From positions 3,596,001 to 3,660,000 of the forward strand of contig OZ251577.1 of NCBI GenBank assembly GCA_965243805.1: DNA of 64,000 bases. The letters are read 5' to 3'. Both the position numbers and the translations under genes were made by a program. Shown in pieces: positions 56,215-64,000 of this stretch. The stretch comes from CATQHQ01 sp965243805 (GTDB lineage: Bacteria; Gemmatimonadota; Gemmatimonadetes; Longimicrobiales; Gaopeijiaceae). The notes below the pieces were generated by a model, which was not told where the DNA came from, did no database searches, and saw only the letters and a list, made by a program, of their open reading frames with translations. How positions within the stretch are numbered: position 1 is the stretch's first letter; each line of letters opens with the position of its first letter.

Positions 56215-58050
56215 ATGTTCCCCTTCTCGGTCCTGGCCTGGACATCGTTGGCCGCGTCGCCAGCGTCCGGCGGCGTCGAAGCGCCGGTGTTCCTCCGGGT
56301 CCAGCCGCCTGACTCCGTCACTCTCCACCGCGAGGCTCGCGACCACCAGAGCCGCTTCGAGCGCCACAGAGTTCGCGACCTGCCGCGCACACTGGCCGGA
56401 GGCTCGCGGGAGTGCGACGAGGTGATTGGCCGCCTGTGCATCTGGGACGAGGCCGACGACGAGTGGGACCCTCGGCCCGAGCCGCCCACGATCCGCCGTG
56501 CGCGCAACATGCTCCTGACCGACTTGGCGGCGTTGGCGGAGGCGATTCCGGGCGACCACTGGCTCTTCGGCCAGCGGATCCGGTACCTGGCGGAGGCGGA
56601 TCGGCTGGAGGACGCCGAAGTGCTGGCGACCTCGTGCGGCTTGCCCGACCGCTGGCGTTGCGCGGCCTACCTGGGCTTCGCCCTCCACTTGCAGGACCGA
56701 ACCGTCGAGGCGGCACACGCATTCGACCGGGCGCTGGCCGCCATGCCCGACGAGCTGGCCGCTGAGTGGACGGACCCAGAGCCGGTGCTGGGCGGTCGGC
56801 TCCTGGAGTGGGCGGGCGAGCAACCGGACTCGGCTGGGGCCGTCGCTCGGCTCTGGGAGTTGGCCGATCCGCTCCTGCTGGCGCCGGGAAACGACCGGTG
56901 GACCGGCCACCTGGCCCGCTGGACGTACGCCATGAGCTTCGGGAACGCCCGCAACCCGCACGGGATGCGGTGGGGTCGCGACCTGACCCAGGCGGCGGTT
57001 CGCTACGGCTGGTCGGTCGCGTGGGAGAAGGGATGGCCGAGGGGGGGATCGGCCACGAGCCCGGTGGTGGGACGCGACCCTCCCGCCGCCGCCAGGACCT
57101 TCCCGCCCCGCGACGTCCTGCAGCCGTCGGAAGACGACTCCGTACTAACGTGGACGCTCCCGCCAGGGCACGCCCGGAGCGCTTACCTGTCGCCCCACTT
57201 GGACTCCCTCGGCGCCCTCGACGGGCAGATCGGACGTTTCTGGCGGCGCGACCACGTGCTGATCGTCGCCGCGGCGTCGGTCCCGGAGTGGCCGGAGCTG
57301 GATCCTCCCCGGCGAAGCGCGAGGGCCGGCCTCTTCCTGATCGACGGTTCCTCGATCGACGGTTCTTCTGCCGAGCACGAGGCTCACGAGGCCCAGAGTG
57401 GGGCCAACGGCCCGGTCCTCGACCTGCGCACAACCCCCGACTCCACAGGCGCGGTCCGGCTTGCCAGCGGTGTCCCGCACACCGATTGGGGCTTCGCGAG
57501 TCTGGAGGTCTGGGACCCGGACCGACGGCGGGCGCAGCGCCTCCGCGTGGGCATGAGCCTGCGCCCCGTGCCCCCCGACCTCTTCGCCCTCTCCGACCTC
57601 GTGCTCGTGGACGCGGGCGGGCAACTCGTGACCATGGAGGAGGTGATCGGCTCCTTGCGCGCCCGCCCCGAGGCCGAGGGCGACGACGTGCTGGGAGTCG
57701 CCCTGGAGGTCTATGGACTTGGCTACCGCACCGAGTCCGTCGGCTTCCGAGCATGGGTGGAGGACCGCAACCCGAGCGCGTTCCGTCGGCTGGCCCGCCG
57801 CCTCGGCCTCGCCAGCCCCGCCGAGAAGGTTTCCGTCCAGTGGCAGGAAGCCGGACCGGACCGGCCGGGACCCTTCCTCCGCGTGTTCAGCGTCCGCCTG
57901 CCGGGACTCGACCCCGGCGCATACGACGTCGTGGTGGAGGTGTCTGCTCCAGGCCGGATGCCTCTGTCCCGCCGACGCGCCTTCACGGTTGCGGCCGCGG
58001 GCCGAGTGGCGATGGGGCAACGGCCCGAAACGGGTAGCCGAAAGCGGTAG
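56215..58050 (+). CDS. Large hypothetical protein with helical repeat region
   Basis: A 611-aa protein starting at ATG 56215 (MFPFSVLAWTSLAASPASGG), a likely short signal peptide. Residues 100-230 look like TPR-type helices (WLFGQRIRYLAEADRLEDAE, FALHLQDRTVEAAHAFDRAL). A segment with NPHGMRWGRDLTQAAVRYGWSVAWEKG resembles GWxTD-type proteins found in Gemmatimonadota and Acidobacteriota. The C-terminal half is beta-rich (VSVQWQEAG, VVVEVSAPGRMPLSRRRAFTV). SIDGSSIDGSS near residue 378 is a 15-base tandem expansion. Function is unknown. Confidence 0.65.
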   Translation: MFPFSVLAWTSLAASPASGGVEAPVFLRVQPPDSVTLHREARDHQSRFERHRVRDLPRTLAGGSRECDEVIGRLCIWDEADDEWDPRPEPPTIRRARNMLLTDLAALAEAIPGDHWLFGQRIRYLAEADRLEDAEVLATSCGLPDRWRCAAYLGFALHLQDRTVEAAHAFDRALAAMPDELAAEWTDPEPVLGGRLLEWAGEQPDSAGAVARLWELADPLLLAPGNDRWTGHLARWTYAMSFGNARNPHGMRWGRDLTQAAVRYGWSVAWEKGWPRGGSATSPVVGRDPPAAARTFPPRDVLQPSEDDSVLTWTLPPGHARSAYLSPHLDSLGALDGQIGRFWRRDHVLIVAAASVPEWPELDPPRRSARAGLFLIDGSSIDGSSAEHEAHEAQSGANGPVLDLRTTPDSTGAVRLASGVPHTDWGFASLEVWDPDRRRAQRLRVGMSLRPVPPDLFALSDLVLVDAGGQLVTMEEVIGSLRARPEAEGDDVLGVALEVYGLGYRTESVGFRAWVEDRNPSAFRRLARRLGLASPAEKVSVQWQEAGPDRPGPFLRVFSVRLPGLDPGAYDVVVEVSAPGRMPLSRRRAFTVAAAGRVAMGQRPETGSRKR

Positions 58051-58155
58051 CTCGCGCTACGGTGTACGACGCTGCGGTAGACTGTACCTCCTACGTCATC
58101 GCTCGCTCGCCACCCCCTCGCCTTCGCCCCTCACACTCCCGAGCCGCCTTCATTC

Positions 58156-60897
58156 ATGACGACAGCACAACACCCATCCAGCCGCCCCTTCACCCCTCGG
58201 CGTCGCGTGCGGCAGGGAACGCCGGTCGTTCGAGCCCTCCTGGTTGGAGCGACAGCCGCCGGAACCGCCCTCCTGGCCCCCGCGGCCCAGTCCGCCGCCG
58301 CCCAACTGGCCATTCCTTCGCCCGCCGAGTTCTTCGGGCACGAGATGGGGGCCGACCGGAAGCTGGCCCCCTGGGACAAGCTGGTGGAGTACTACGAGCT
58401 GATCGACGAGCACAGCGACCGGGTGCAGGTCGTGCACATGGGGCCCTCCACCCTAGGCGAGCCGTTCCTGTCGATCTTCGTGTCGTCGCCCGACAACTTG
58501 TCGCGGCTGGACGAGCTCCAGCGCATGAACGCCATCCTCCAAGACCCCCGGGGGCGCTCCCAGGCCGAGATCGACGCGGCGGTCCGCAACGGCACGGTGG
58601 TCTTCGTCCAGTCGTACGCCCTGCACTCCACGGAGGTGGCGGCCAGCCAGTCGGCGGCGGAGATCACGTATCTCTTCGCCACACGCGACGACCCGGAGAT
58701 CCACGAAATCCTGGACAACACGCTCTCGATCCTGATCCCAGCCTTCAACCCCGACGGGATCGGCATCGTGACCGAGTGGTACGACCGCTGGGTGGGCACC
58801 GAGTACGAAGGCGCGTCGCCCCCGGAGCTCTACCACCACTACATCGGCCACGACAACAACCGCGACGCCTTCATGCAGAACACGGTGGAGTCCCGCTACG
58901 GAGCCGAGATCATCTTCCGCGAGTGGATTCCCCAGGCGTACATCGACCACCACCAGATGGGGGCGTACACGGCGCGCATCTACCTTCCGCCCTACGCCGA
59001 GCCGATCCGTCCCGAGGGCGACCCGCTCGTCTGGCGCGAGATGTCCTGGTACGGCGCCCACATGGCGTACCGCATGGAGGAAGCCGGCTTCGAAGGCACG
59101 GTGAACGCCGCCATCTACTCGGGCTGGGGGCACTTCGGCTTCCACTGGATCACGCCGTTCCACAACATCGCCGGAATGCTCACCGAGGCCGCCAGCGCCC
59201 GCCTGGCCACGCCGCTCTACGTGCACCCGGACCAGCTTCGGGGCTCGCGCCAGCTTCCCGAGTACGAGGCGCAGACGACCTTTCCCAACCCCTGGCCGGG
59301 GGGATGGTGGCGGGTGCGCGACATCGTGGAGCGGCAGATCGTGGCGACGTTCTCGCCGCTGGAGATCGCCGCCAAGAACCGCGAGACCGTCCTCCGCAAC
59401 GCCTACAACAAGGCGAGCCGCCAAGTCCAGCGAGGCATGGAGGGGGATGTGAAGGCGTACGTGATTCCGGCGGCGCAGCACGATCCGCTCACCATGGCAA
59501 AGATGGTGAACAAGCTGCTCCTCCAGGGCGTGACCGTCGAGCGCGCGCCGGACGCCTTCACCCACGAGGGACGGGTGTACGGCCCAGGCAGCTATGTCGT
59601 CTCCCTGGCCCAGCCCAAGCGCGGCGTGATCCGCTGGCTGCTCGGGCGGACCTTCTACCCGGACAACAGCTACACCCGCACGGCCTCCGGCGAGCCGATC
59701 CGCCCATACGACATGTCCGCCGACGTGATCGCCGAGTTCATGGGCGTGCGAGTGGAGCCGGCGAGCGAGCCCGTGACAGCCCCCTTGGTCCCCGTGGAGG
59801 GACTGGTGGCACCGCGTGGGAGCGTGAACGCAGGCTCCGCCGGCTACCGGCTGGACGGCGCCCTCAACGACGCCTTCAAGGCCGTGAACATGCTCTTCGA
59901 CGCGAGCGTGGAGGTGAGCCGCATTGTCGGCGAGGCGAGCGGCGCCGCGGCGAGCGGTGCCCCGGGCGAAGCGAGCGGCCCCGCCGGTGCCGCGCCGAGC
60001 CCAGGCGACTTCGTGGTGGACATCGAGGCCCCGCGAGCCACCTTGATCGAGGTCGCGGAAGCCACCGGCGTGGACTTTGTCCCCTGGAACGGCGACGTGT
60101 CCGGCACCGACGGCGCAGGTGGTGCGCGCCCATCCGTCCATTCCATCGCCCGCCAGCGAATCGGCATGTACCAGCGCTACTACGGCGGCAACATGGACGA
60201 GGGATGGACCCGCTTGCTGCTGGAAGAGTTCGGCTTCCCCTACACGAGCCTGCTGGACGCCCAAATCCTGGCCGGCGACCTCCACGAACACTGGGACGTC
60301 ATCATCCTGCCCGCCGACAGCAAGGAGATGATGCTGGGTCCCCCCGACAACAGGACGGGCGCCCGAGGTCCCGATCCGCAAGGCACGCCGCCCGAGTACC
60401 GGAGCGGCTTCGGCCAGGCCGGCGCGGAGGCGCTGGAGGCCTTCGTGCGGAACGGAGGCACGCTGGTGACCTTCGCCCAGGCCGGACAGCTGGTGCTGGA
60501 CGAGTTCGACGTGCCTGTCCGCAACGCCGTCGCGGGAATGTGGGGCAACGACTTCTGGGCACCGGGATCGACGCTCCGCTCGAAAGTGGACACCTCAAGC
60601 CGCTTCGCCTATGGGATGCCCCGGGATGCCCTGGCGACCTACTTGGCCGGCGGCCAGGTCTACGAAACCGTGCCCGGCGCACGCAGCTCCGACGTGAGCC
60701 GCGTCGTCACCTATGTGGACCGGGACATCCTCCAGAGCGGCTGGCTGCTCGGGGAAGATGCAATAGCCAACAAGGCCGCCATGGTGTCGGTGGCCCACGG
60801 GGAAGGCACGATCGTCATGATCGGGTTTCGCGCCCAGCACCGAGCCCAGACCCACGGCACCTTCAAGCTCGTGTTCAACGCACTGATGGCGAGCTGA
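58156..60897 (+). CDS. Secreted M14-family zinc carboxypeptidase
   Basis: A 913-aa secreted peptidase. The signal region (ALLVGATAAGTALLAPAAQS AAA) is followed by an M14 carboxypeptidase domain with LGEPFLSIFVSS, zinc ligands in ALHSTEVAASQSA (His157, Glu160), IPAFNPDGIG, and a third His in IDHHQMGAYT (about 265). The C-terminal 400 residues are a beta-rich extension with PSPGDF and a class I glutamine amidotransferase-like TLVTFAQAG region seen in related large M14 proteins. Residues 590-615 are Ala/Gly/Ser expansions (GEASGAAASGAPGEASG). It probably degrades peptides for uptake. Confidence 0.88.
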   Translation: MTTAQHPSSRPFTPRRRVRQGTPVVRALLVGATAAGTALLAPAAQSAAAQLAIPSPAEFFGHEMGADRKLAPWDKLVEYYELIDEHSDRVQVVHMGPSTLGEPFLSIFVSSPDNLSRLDELQRMNAILQDPRGRSQAEIDAAVRNGTVVFVQSYALHSTEVAASQSAAEITYLFATRDDPEIHEILDNTLSILIPAFNPDGIGIVTEWYDRWVGTEYEGASPPELYHHYIGHDNNRDAFMQNTVESRYGAEIIFREWIPQAYIDHHQMGAYTARIYLPPYAEPIRPEGDPLVWREMSWYGAHMAYRMEEAGFEGTVNAAIYSGWGHFGFHWITPFHNIAGMLTEAASARLATPLYVHPDQLRGSRQLPEYEAQTTFPNPWPGGWWRVRDIVERQIVATFSPLEIAAKNRETVLRNAYNKASRQVQRGMEGDVKAYVIPAAQHDPLTMAKMVNKLLLQGVTVERAPDAFTHEGRVYGPGSYVVSLAQPKRGVIRWLLGRTFYPDNSYTRTASGEPIRPYDMSADVIAEFMGVRVEPASEPVTAPLVPVEGLVAPRGSVNAGSAGYRLDGALNDAFKAVNMLFDASVEVSRIVGEASGAAASGAPGEASGPAGAAPSPGDFVVDIEAPRATLIEVAEATGVDFVPWNGDVSGTDGAGGARPSVHSIARQRIGMYQRYYGGNMDEGWTRLLLEEFGFPYTSLLDAQILAGDLHEHWDVIILPADSKEMMLGPPDNRTGARGPDPQGTPPEYRSGFGQAGAEALEAFVRNGGTLVTFAQAGQLVLDEFDVPVRNAVAGMWGNDFWAPGSTLRSKVDTSSRFAYGMPRDALATYLAGGQVYETVPGARSSDVSRVVTYVDRDILQSGWLLGEDAIANKAAMVSVAHGEGTIVMIGFRAQHRAQTHGTFKLVFNALMAS

Positions 60898-60982
60898 CGG
60901 GGCGGGCGGCAGGCTGGCGGGCACTAGCGGCAAGCCGACGGGCGCCCGGCGGCAGGTCGGCCTGCCACGGTCCCCCATCCCG

Positions 60983-61011
60983 TTGACCTGCCCTCCCTCG
61001 ATCCCTATACT
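60983..61011 (+). promoter_or_regulatory. Strong promoter for prs-rplY-pth
   Basis: TTGACC, exactly 17 bases, then TATACT, the best sigma-70-like match in the window. It lies 66 bases upstream of the chosen prs ATG, with a predicted transcript start near 61018-61020. Confidence 0.7.
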
Positions 61012-61076
61012 TATCGGCTGTGGTCGAACCCGCCTCGCCGACACTCCATCCCCGTCCCGGCTCGCCTACCGCCCCC

Positions 61077-62063
61077 ATGGACGACACCTACAGCCGCGGT
61101 CCACTCCTCCTCCTCTCGGGCCGAGCCAACCGCCCCCTGGCCCGTGCGATCGGGGCTAGGCTAGGCACCTCGACCGAAGCGGCCAAGATCCACAACTTCG
61201 CCGACGGCGAGATCTTCGTGCGGATCGACCAGAACGCCCGGGGCCGGGACGTCTTCGTGATCCAGCCCACGACCGCCAACGGCGACAACGTCATGGAGCT
61301 GCTCCTCCTCATCGACGCCGCCAAGCGCGCGTCGGCTGCCCGGGTTTCGGCGGTGGTCCCCTACTTCGGCTACGGCCGCCAGGACCGGAAGGACCAGTCC
61401 AGGGTCGCCATCGGCGCCAAGCTGCTAGCCAACCTGATCGTGGCCGCCGGTGCCGACCGGGTGGTGGGCATCGACTTTCACCAGCACCAGATCCAAGGCT
61501 TCTTCGACATCCCCGTCGATCACCTCTACGCGGCGCCGGTCATCACCGGCTACTTCCTGAGCAAGCATCTGGCGGACCCTGTGGTAGTGGCGCCGGATGT
61601 GGGATCGGCCAAGATGGCCCGAGGCTTCGCCCGGCGGCTGAAGGGCACCTTCGCGATCATCGACAAGAGGCGTCCGGCGGCCAACCTCTGCGAGATCGTA
61701 AACGTGGTGGGCGACGTGAAGGACCGGACGTGCCTCATCACCGACGATATGATCGACACCGGCGGGACGATCGTGCAGGCAGCCTGGGCTCTCAAGGAAC
61801 GGGGCGCCCGGACCGTGTTCGTGGCCGGCACCCACGCTCTCCTCTCCGGCGATGCGGTGGACCGGCTCGCGGCGGCGCCGATTGAGGAGCTGGTGATCAC
61901 CGACACGATCGACCTTCCGCCCGAGAAGCGCTTCCCCGGCATGACGGTGCTCTCGGTGGCCGGCCTGCTGGCCAACGCCATCACATCCATTCACTCCAAC
62001 GAATCGGTCAGCGAGCTGTTCGAGTACAAGGAGCCGGCTCCCGCCAAGGTCGCCTTGGCCTGA
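61077..62063 (+). CDS. prs: Ribose-phosphate pyrophosphokinase
   Basis: This enzyme makes PRPP from ribose-5-phosphate and ATP for nucleotide, His, Trp and NAD synthesis. It has LLLLSGRANRPLARAIGARL, the NFADGEIFVRIDQNARGRDVF-type flexible loop region, PYFGYGRQDRK (catalytic RQDRK), GIDFHQHQIQGFFDIPVDHL, the PRPP loop LITDDMIDTGGTI, and THALLSGDAVDRL. I use ATG 61077 (MDDTYSRGP). GTG 61020 is in frame and close to the predicted transcript start, and would add 19 Pro-rich residues. Confidence 0.96.
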   Translation: MDDTYSRGPLLLLSGRANRPLARAIGARLGTSTEAAKIHNFADGEIFVRIDQNARGRDVFVIQPTTANGDNVMELLLLIDAAKRASAARVSAVVPYFGYGRQDRKDQSRVAIGAKLLANLIVAAGADRVVGIDFHQHQIQGFFDIPVDHLYAAPVITGYFLSKHLADPVVVAPDVGSAKMARGFARRLKGTFAIIDKRRPAANLCEIVNVVGDVKDRTCLITDDMIDTGGTIVQAAWALKERGARTVFVAGTHALLSGDAVDRLAAAPIEELVITDTIDLPPEKRFPGMTVLSVAGLLANAITSIHSNESVSELFEYKEPAPAKVALA

Positions 62064-62106
62064 ACTGACACGACCCCGAACGTAGAACCGACGACCCCGA
62101 ATCCAT

Positions 62107-62748
62107 ATGGAAGCCACGCTCAACCTCGAACTCCGCAACGCCTCTGGCAAAGGCGCCGCTCGCAAGCTCCGCCGTGCCGGACGGGTCCCCGCCATCGTGT
62201 ACGGCGGGAACGATGCGCCGGTCATGGTCTCGGTGGAGGCGCAGGAAGCCCGCCGCGTCTTTGAGGCGATCTCCGTCGAGAACACGATCCTGCACCTCTC
62301 CCTGGGCGGCGACACGGAGCGGGCGCTGGTTCGCGAAGTGCAGACGCACCCCTTCCGCCCCGACATCCTTCACGTGGACTTCCTTCGCATCCGGCGGGGC
62401 GTGCCGATCGAAGTGCAGGTCCCCGTCCACCTTATGGGTGTCGCCGCCGGGGTTCGCAACGACGGCGGAAGGATGGACCAGGTCTCCCACGACGTCCCAG
62501 TCAAGTGCGTGCCCTCCAAGATCCCGGAGGCGATCGAGGTGGATGTGACCTCCTTTGCGGTGGGCGACGTGCTCCGGGCCGGCGACTTGGAGATGCCCGA
62601 CGATGTGGAGAACCTGGCCGACCCTGGACTCGTGATCTGCGGCGTCGCAGCCCCGACGATCTCCGTCGAGGAAGAGGAAGAGGCGGCCGAAGGGATCGAA
62701 CCGGAGGCCGATCCGGCGACGCAACCGGAGTCGGACGACGAGAGCTGA
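62107..62748 (+). CDS. rplY: 50S ribosomal protein L25 / Ctc
   Basis: The 5S-rRNA-binding protein in its long, Ctc form of 213 aa. The N-terminal L25 domain has LNLELRNASGKGAARKLRRA, GRVPAIVYGG and REVQTHPFRPDILHVDFLRI. The C-terminal TL5 domain has VPIEVQVPVHLMGVAAGV and EAIEVDVTSFAVGD. The end is the typical acidic extension (EEEEEAAEGIEPEADP). It sits between prs and pth, the usual order (prs-rplY-pth). The start is ATG 62107. Confidence 0.96.
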   Translation: MEATLNLELRNASGKGAARKLRRAGRVPAIVYGGNDAPVMVSVEAQEARRVFEAISVENTILHLSLGGDTERALVREVQTHPFRPDILHVDFLRIRRGVPIEVQVPVHLMGVAAGVRNDGGRMDQVSHDVPVKCVPSKIPEAIEVDVTSFAVGDVLRAGDLEMPDDVENLADPGLVICGVAAPTISVEEEEEAAEGIEPEADPATQPESDDES

Positions 62749-62765
62749 CGCCGCCAAGCGGCAAG

Positions 62766-63323
62766 GTGGTCGCCGGCCTCGGCAACCCTGGCCCGGAGTA
62801 CGACGCCACACGGCACAACGTGGGCTGGTGGGTCGTGGACCGCTTCGCCTACGACCACGACTTCGGCGCCTTCGAGCGGGGCGGACGAGCGCTGAAGGCG
62901 TCGGGCAAGATCGACGGACGGCCGATCACCCTTCTCAAGCCTCGCACCTACATGAACCGGAGCGGTGCCGCCGTCGCCAACCTTTGGCGGATCGACGGCT
63001 TCCAGGTGGAGCGGGACCTGCTGGTGGTGACCGACGACGCAACGCTGCCGGTGGGGAAGGTGCGGTTTCGCCGGAGTGGCGGCGCCGGAGGACACAACGG
63101 CCTCAAGTCCGTCAGCGCGGCCCTCGGAACCCAGAAGTACGCTCGGCTCCGGATCGGTGTGGGGGTGACCCCGGCGGGCGTGGACATGGCGGAATGGGTA
63201 CTGTCGCCGATGCCCGAGGCGGACGAAGACTCGGTCACGGCCCTGCTGCCGGAGCTGAGCCGAGCCGTGGGCGTGTGGGCCCAAGAGGGCGTGGACGCCG
63301 CGATGAACCGATTCAACCGATGA
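62766..63323 (+). CDS. pth: Peptidyl-tRNA hydrolase
   Basis: Pth recycles peptidyl-tRNA released from ribosomes. It has VAGLGNPGPEYDATRHNVGWW (catalytic His in RHNVG), LLKPRTYMNRSG, VTDDATLPVGKVRFRRSGG, GGHNGLKSV, and RLRIGVG. The chosen start GTG 62766 gives MVAGLGNPG, the normal N-terminus. An in-frame CTG at 62745 overlaps the rplY stop as CTGA and would add seven residues, paralleling the arrangement at hflX. Confidence 0.94.
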   Translation: MVAGLGNPGPEYDATRHNVGWWVVDRFAYDHDFGAFERGGRALKASGKIDGRPITLLKPRTYMNRSGAAVANLWRIDGFQVERDLLVVTDDATLPVGKVRFRRSGGAGGHNGLKSVSAALGTQKYARLRIGVGVTPAGVDMAEWVLSPMPEADEDSVTALLPELSRAVGVWAQEGVDAAMNRFNR

Positions 63324-63369
63324 TGATCGACATTCCAGAGACCTCACAACAGCAGAGGAAGCAACGAAC

Positions 63370-64000
63370 GTGACCGAGCTACTGGCCCTGGCCGAGTGGT
63401 CGTGGACCGCGGGCGCCGTGGGGCTGCTCGCCGCCCTGGGCGTATACGTCTACCTGAAGAGCCAGCCGAGCGGCACCGACGCCATGGCCGACTTGGCGGA
63501 CCAGATCCACGACGGCGCCATGGCGTTCCTCCGCCGCGAGTACACCGTCCTGGCGGTGTTCGTGGCCGTCGTGGCCGTGCTGCTCTACCTGGCGATCGGG
63601 TCGGGCACGGCGGCGGCCTACGTGGCCGGGGCCGGGTGCAGCGTCCTGGCGGGCTTCTTCGGCATGAAGGCGGCCACCCGAGCCAACGTGCGCACCTCCG
63701 CTGCCGCCAACACGGAAGGGCAAGGCAAGGCGCTGCGCGTCGCCTTCTTCGGCGGTGCGGTGATGGGGCTCTCGGTGGCGGCGCTGGGACTGCTGGGGAT
63801 CGGCGTCCTGTACGCGCTGGAGGCCGCCGGCGCCATCCCGGGCACGGGAGATCTGCCGCGCTTCGCCGAGATCGTCTCCGGCTTCGCCATGGGCGCGTCC
63901 TCGATCGCCCTCTTCGCCCGAGTGGGCGGCGGCATCTTCACCAAGGCCGCCGACGTGGGCGCGGACCTGGTGGGGAAGGTGGAGGCAGGGATCCCGGAGG
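63370..64000 (+). CDS. hppA: Membrane-bound proton/sodium-translocating pyrophosphatase, N-terminal part
   Basis: The first 210 codons of an H+/Na+-pumping pyrophosphatase that couples PPi hydrolysis to ion transport. They show an N-terminal span (TAGAVGLLAALGVYVYL), then DQIHDGAMAFLRREYTVLAV, AGCSVLAGFFGMKAATRANVRT and FAMGASSIALFARVGGGIFTKAADVGADLVGK, where GGGIFTKAADVGADLVGKVE is the family's conserved segment. The start is GTG 63370, with AGAGGAAG upstream. The Lys or Ala that decides K+ dependence lies beyond the window. Confidence 0.95.
   Translation, partial: MTELLALAEWSWTAGAVGLLAALGVYVYLKSQPSGTDAMADLADQIHDGAMAFLRREYTVLAVFVAVVAVLLYLAIGSGTAAAYVAGAGCSVLAGFFGMKAATRANVRTSAAANTEGQGKALRVAFFGGAVMGLSVAALGLLGIGVLYALEAAGAIPGTGDLPRFAEIVSGFAMGASSIALFARVGGGIFTKAADVGADLVGKVEAGIPE

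Overview
The window is about 64 kb of very GC-rich, gene-dense bacterial chromosome. Its conserved genes (recA, alaS, glmM-glmS, a system I cytochrome c maturation cluster, pdxJ, ispE, prs, rplY, pth, hppA), its secreted beta-propeller, M14 and leucine-rich-repeat proteins, and its many NTGA start/stop overlaps suggest a Gemmatimonadota-like organism, perhaps marine or host-associated. That assignment is an inference from gene content; there is no rRNA here to confirm it.

Layout. 1-260: start of a Cys/Met-metabolism PLP enzyme leaving on the minus strand. 518-4347: amino-sugar genes glmM-glmS, then dtd. 4352-9143: a beta-propeller protein, an ABC exporter pair, maf and glpK. 9184-14832: ccmE-F-(zinc-ribbon CcmI-like)-A-B-C-D, with CcmE of the CxxxY type. 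14988-17288: a membrane coiled-coil repeat protein and a secreted barrel-like protein. 17310-21930 (minus): a MerA/Lpd-like flavoprotein, a TVP38-DUF547 fusion and a fused double glycosyltransferase, a neighbourhood seen in arsenosugar-type loci. 22170-35278: recA, alaS, a PHP phosphatase, an SDR, cca, rarA, hflX, pdxJ, a flippase-like protein and ispE, largely overlapping. 35315-35385: tRNA-Gln.

35.4-55.7 kb is an accessory island that begins 48 bases after the tRNA gene. Its core is a three-gene operon (36134-47212): a NERD + pseudokinase + kinase + P-loop ATPase protein of 1362 aa, an unrecognised 613-aa protein, and a 1719-aa protein with an EVK nuclease-like motif and a HerA/FtsK-type ATPase. 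The order and sizes match the DptF-DptG-DptH restriction proteins of phosphorothioate systems, and the kinase half resembles PglW of BREX type 2. No dnd modification genes, PglX or PglZ are present in the window. A lipoprotein with plant-like leucine-rich repeats and a zinc-protease motif follows. Then the NERD-kinase and its divergent small membrane coiled-coil partner appear again (50813-54193). This second kinase lacks the ATPase half and ends in a roughly 110-aa domain that recurs in the next two genes, once with a membrane segment and once alone. At the fusion point lies a 20-base remnant of the end of the 1719-aa protein's gene, which suggests that a second complete operon collapsed by deletion.

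55.7-64 kb returns to chromosomal genes: two hypothetical proteins, an M14 peptidase, prs, rplY, pth and the start of hppA.

A second theme runs through the window: short (12-26 base) tandem duplications. Some insert in-frame low-complexity peptides into housekeeping proteins (RecA, AlaS, PdxJ, RarA, CcmA). Others duplicate gene boundaries. At dtd and at ccmB a 20-base duplication of the start region creates a seven-codon reading frame whose stop overlaps the true start.
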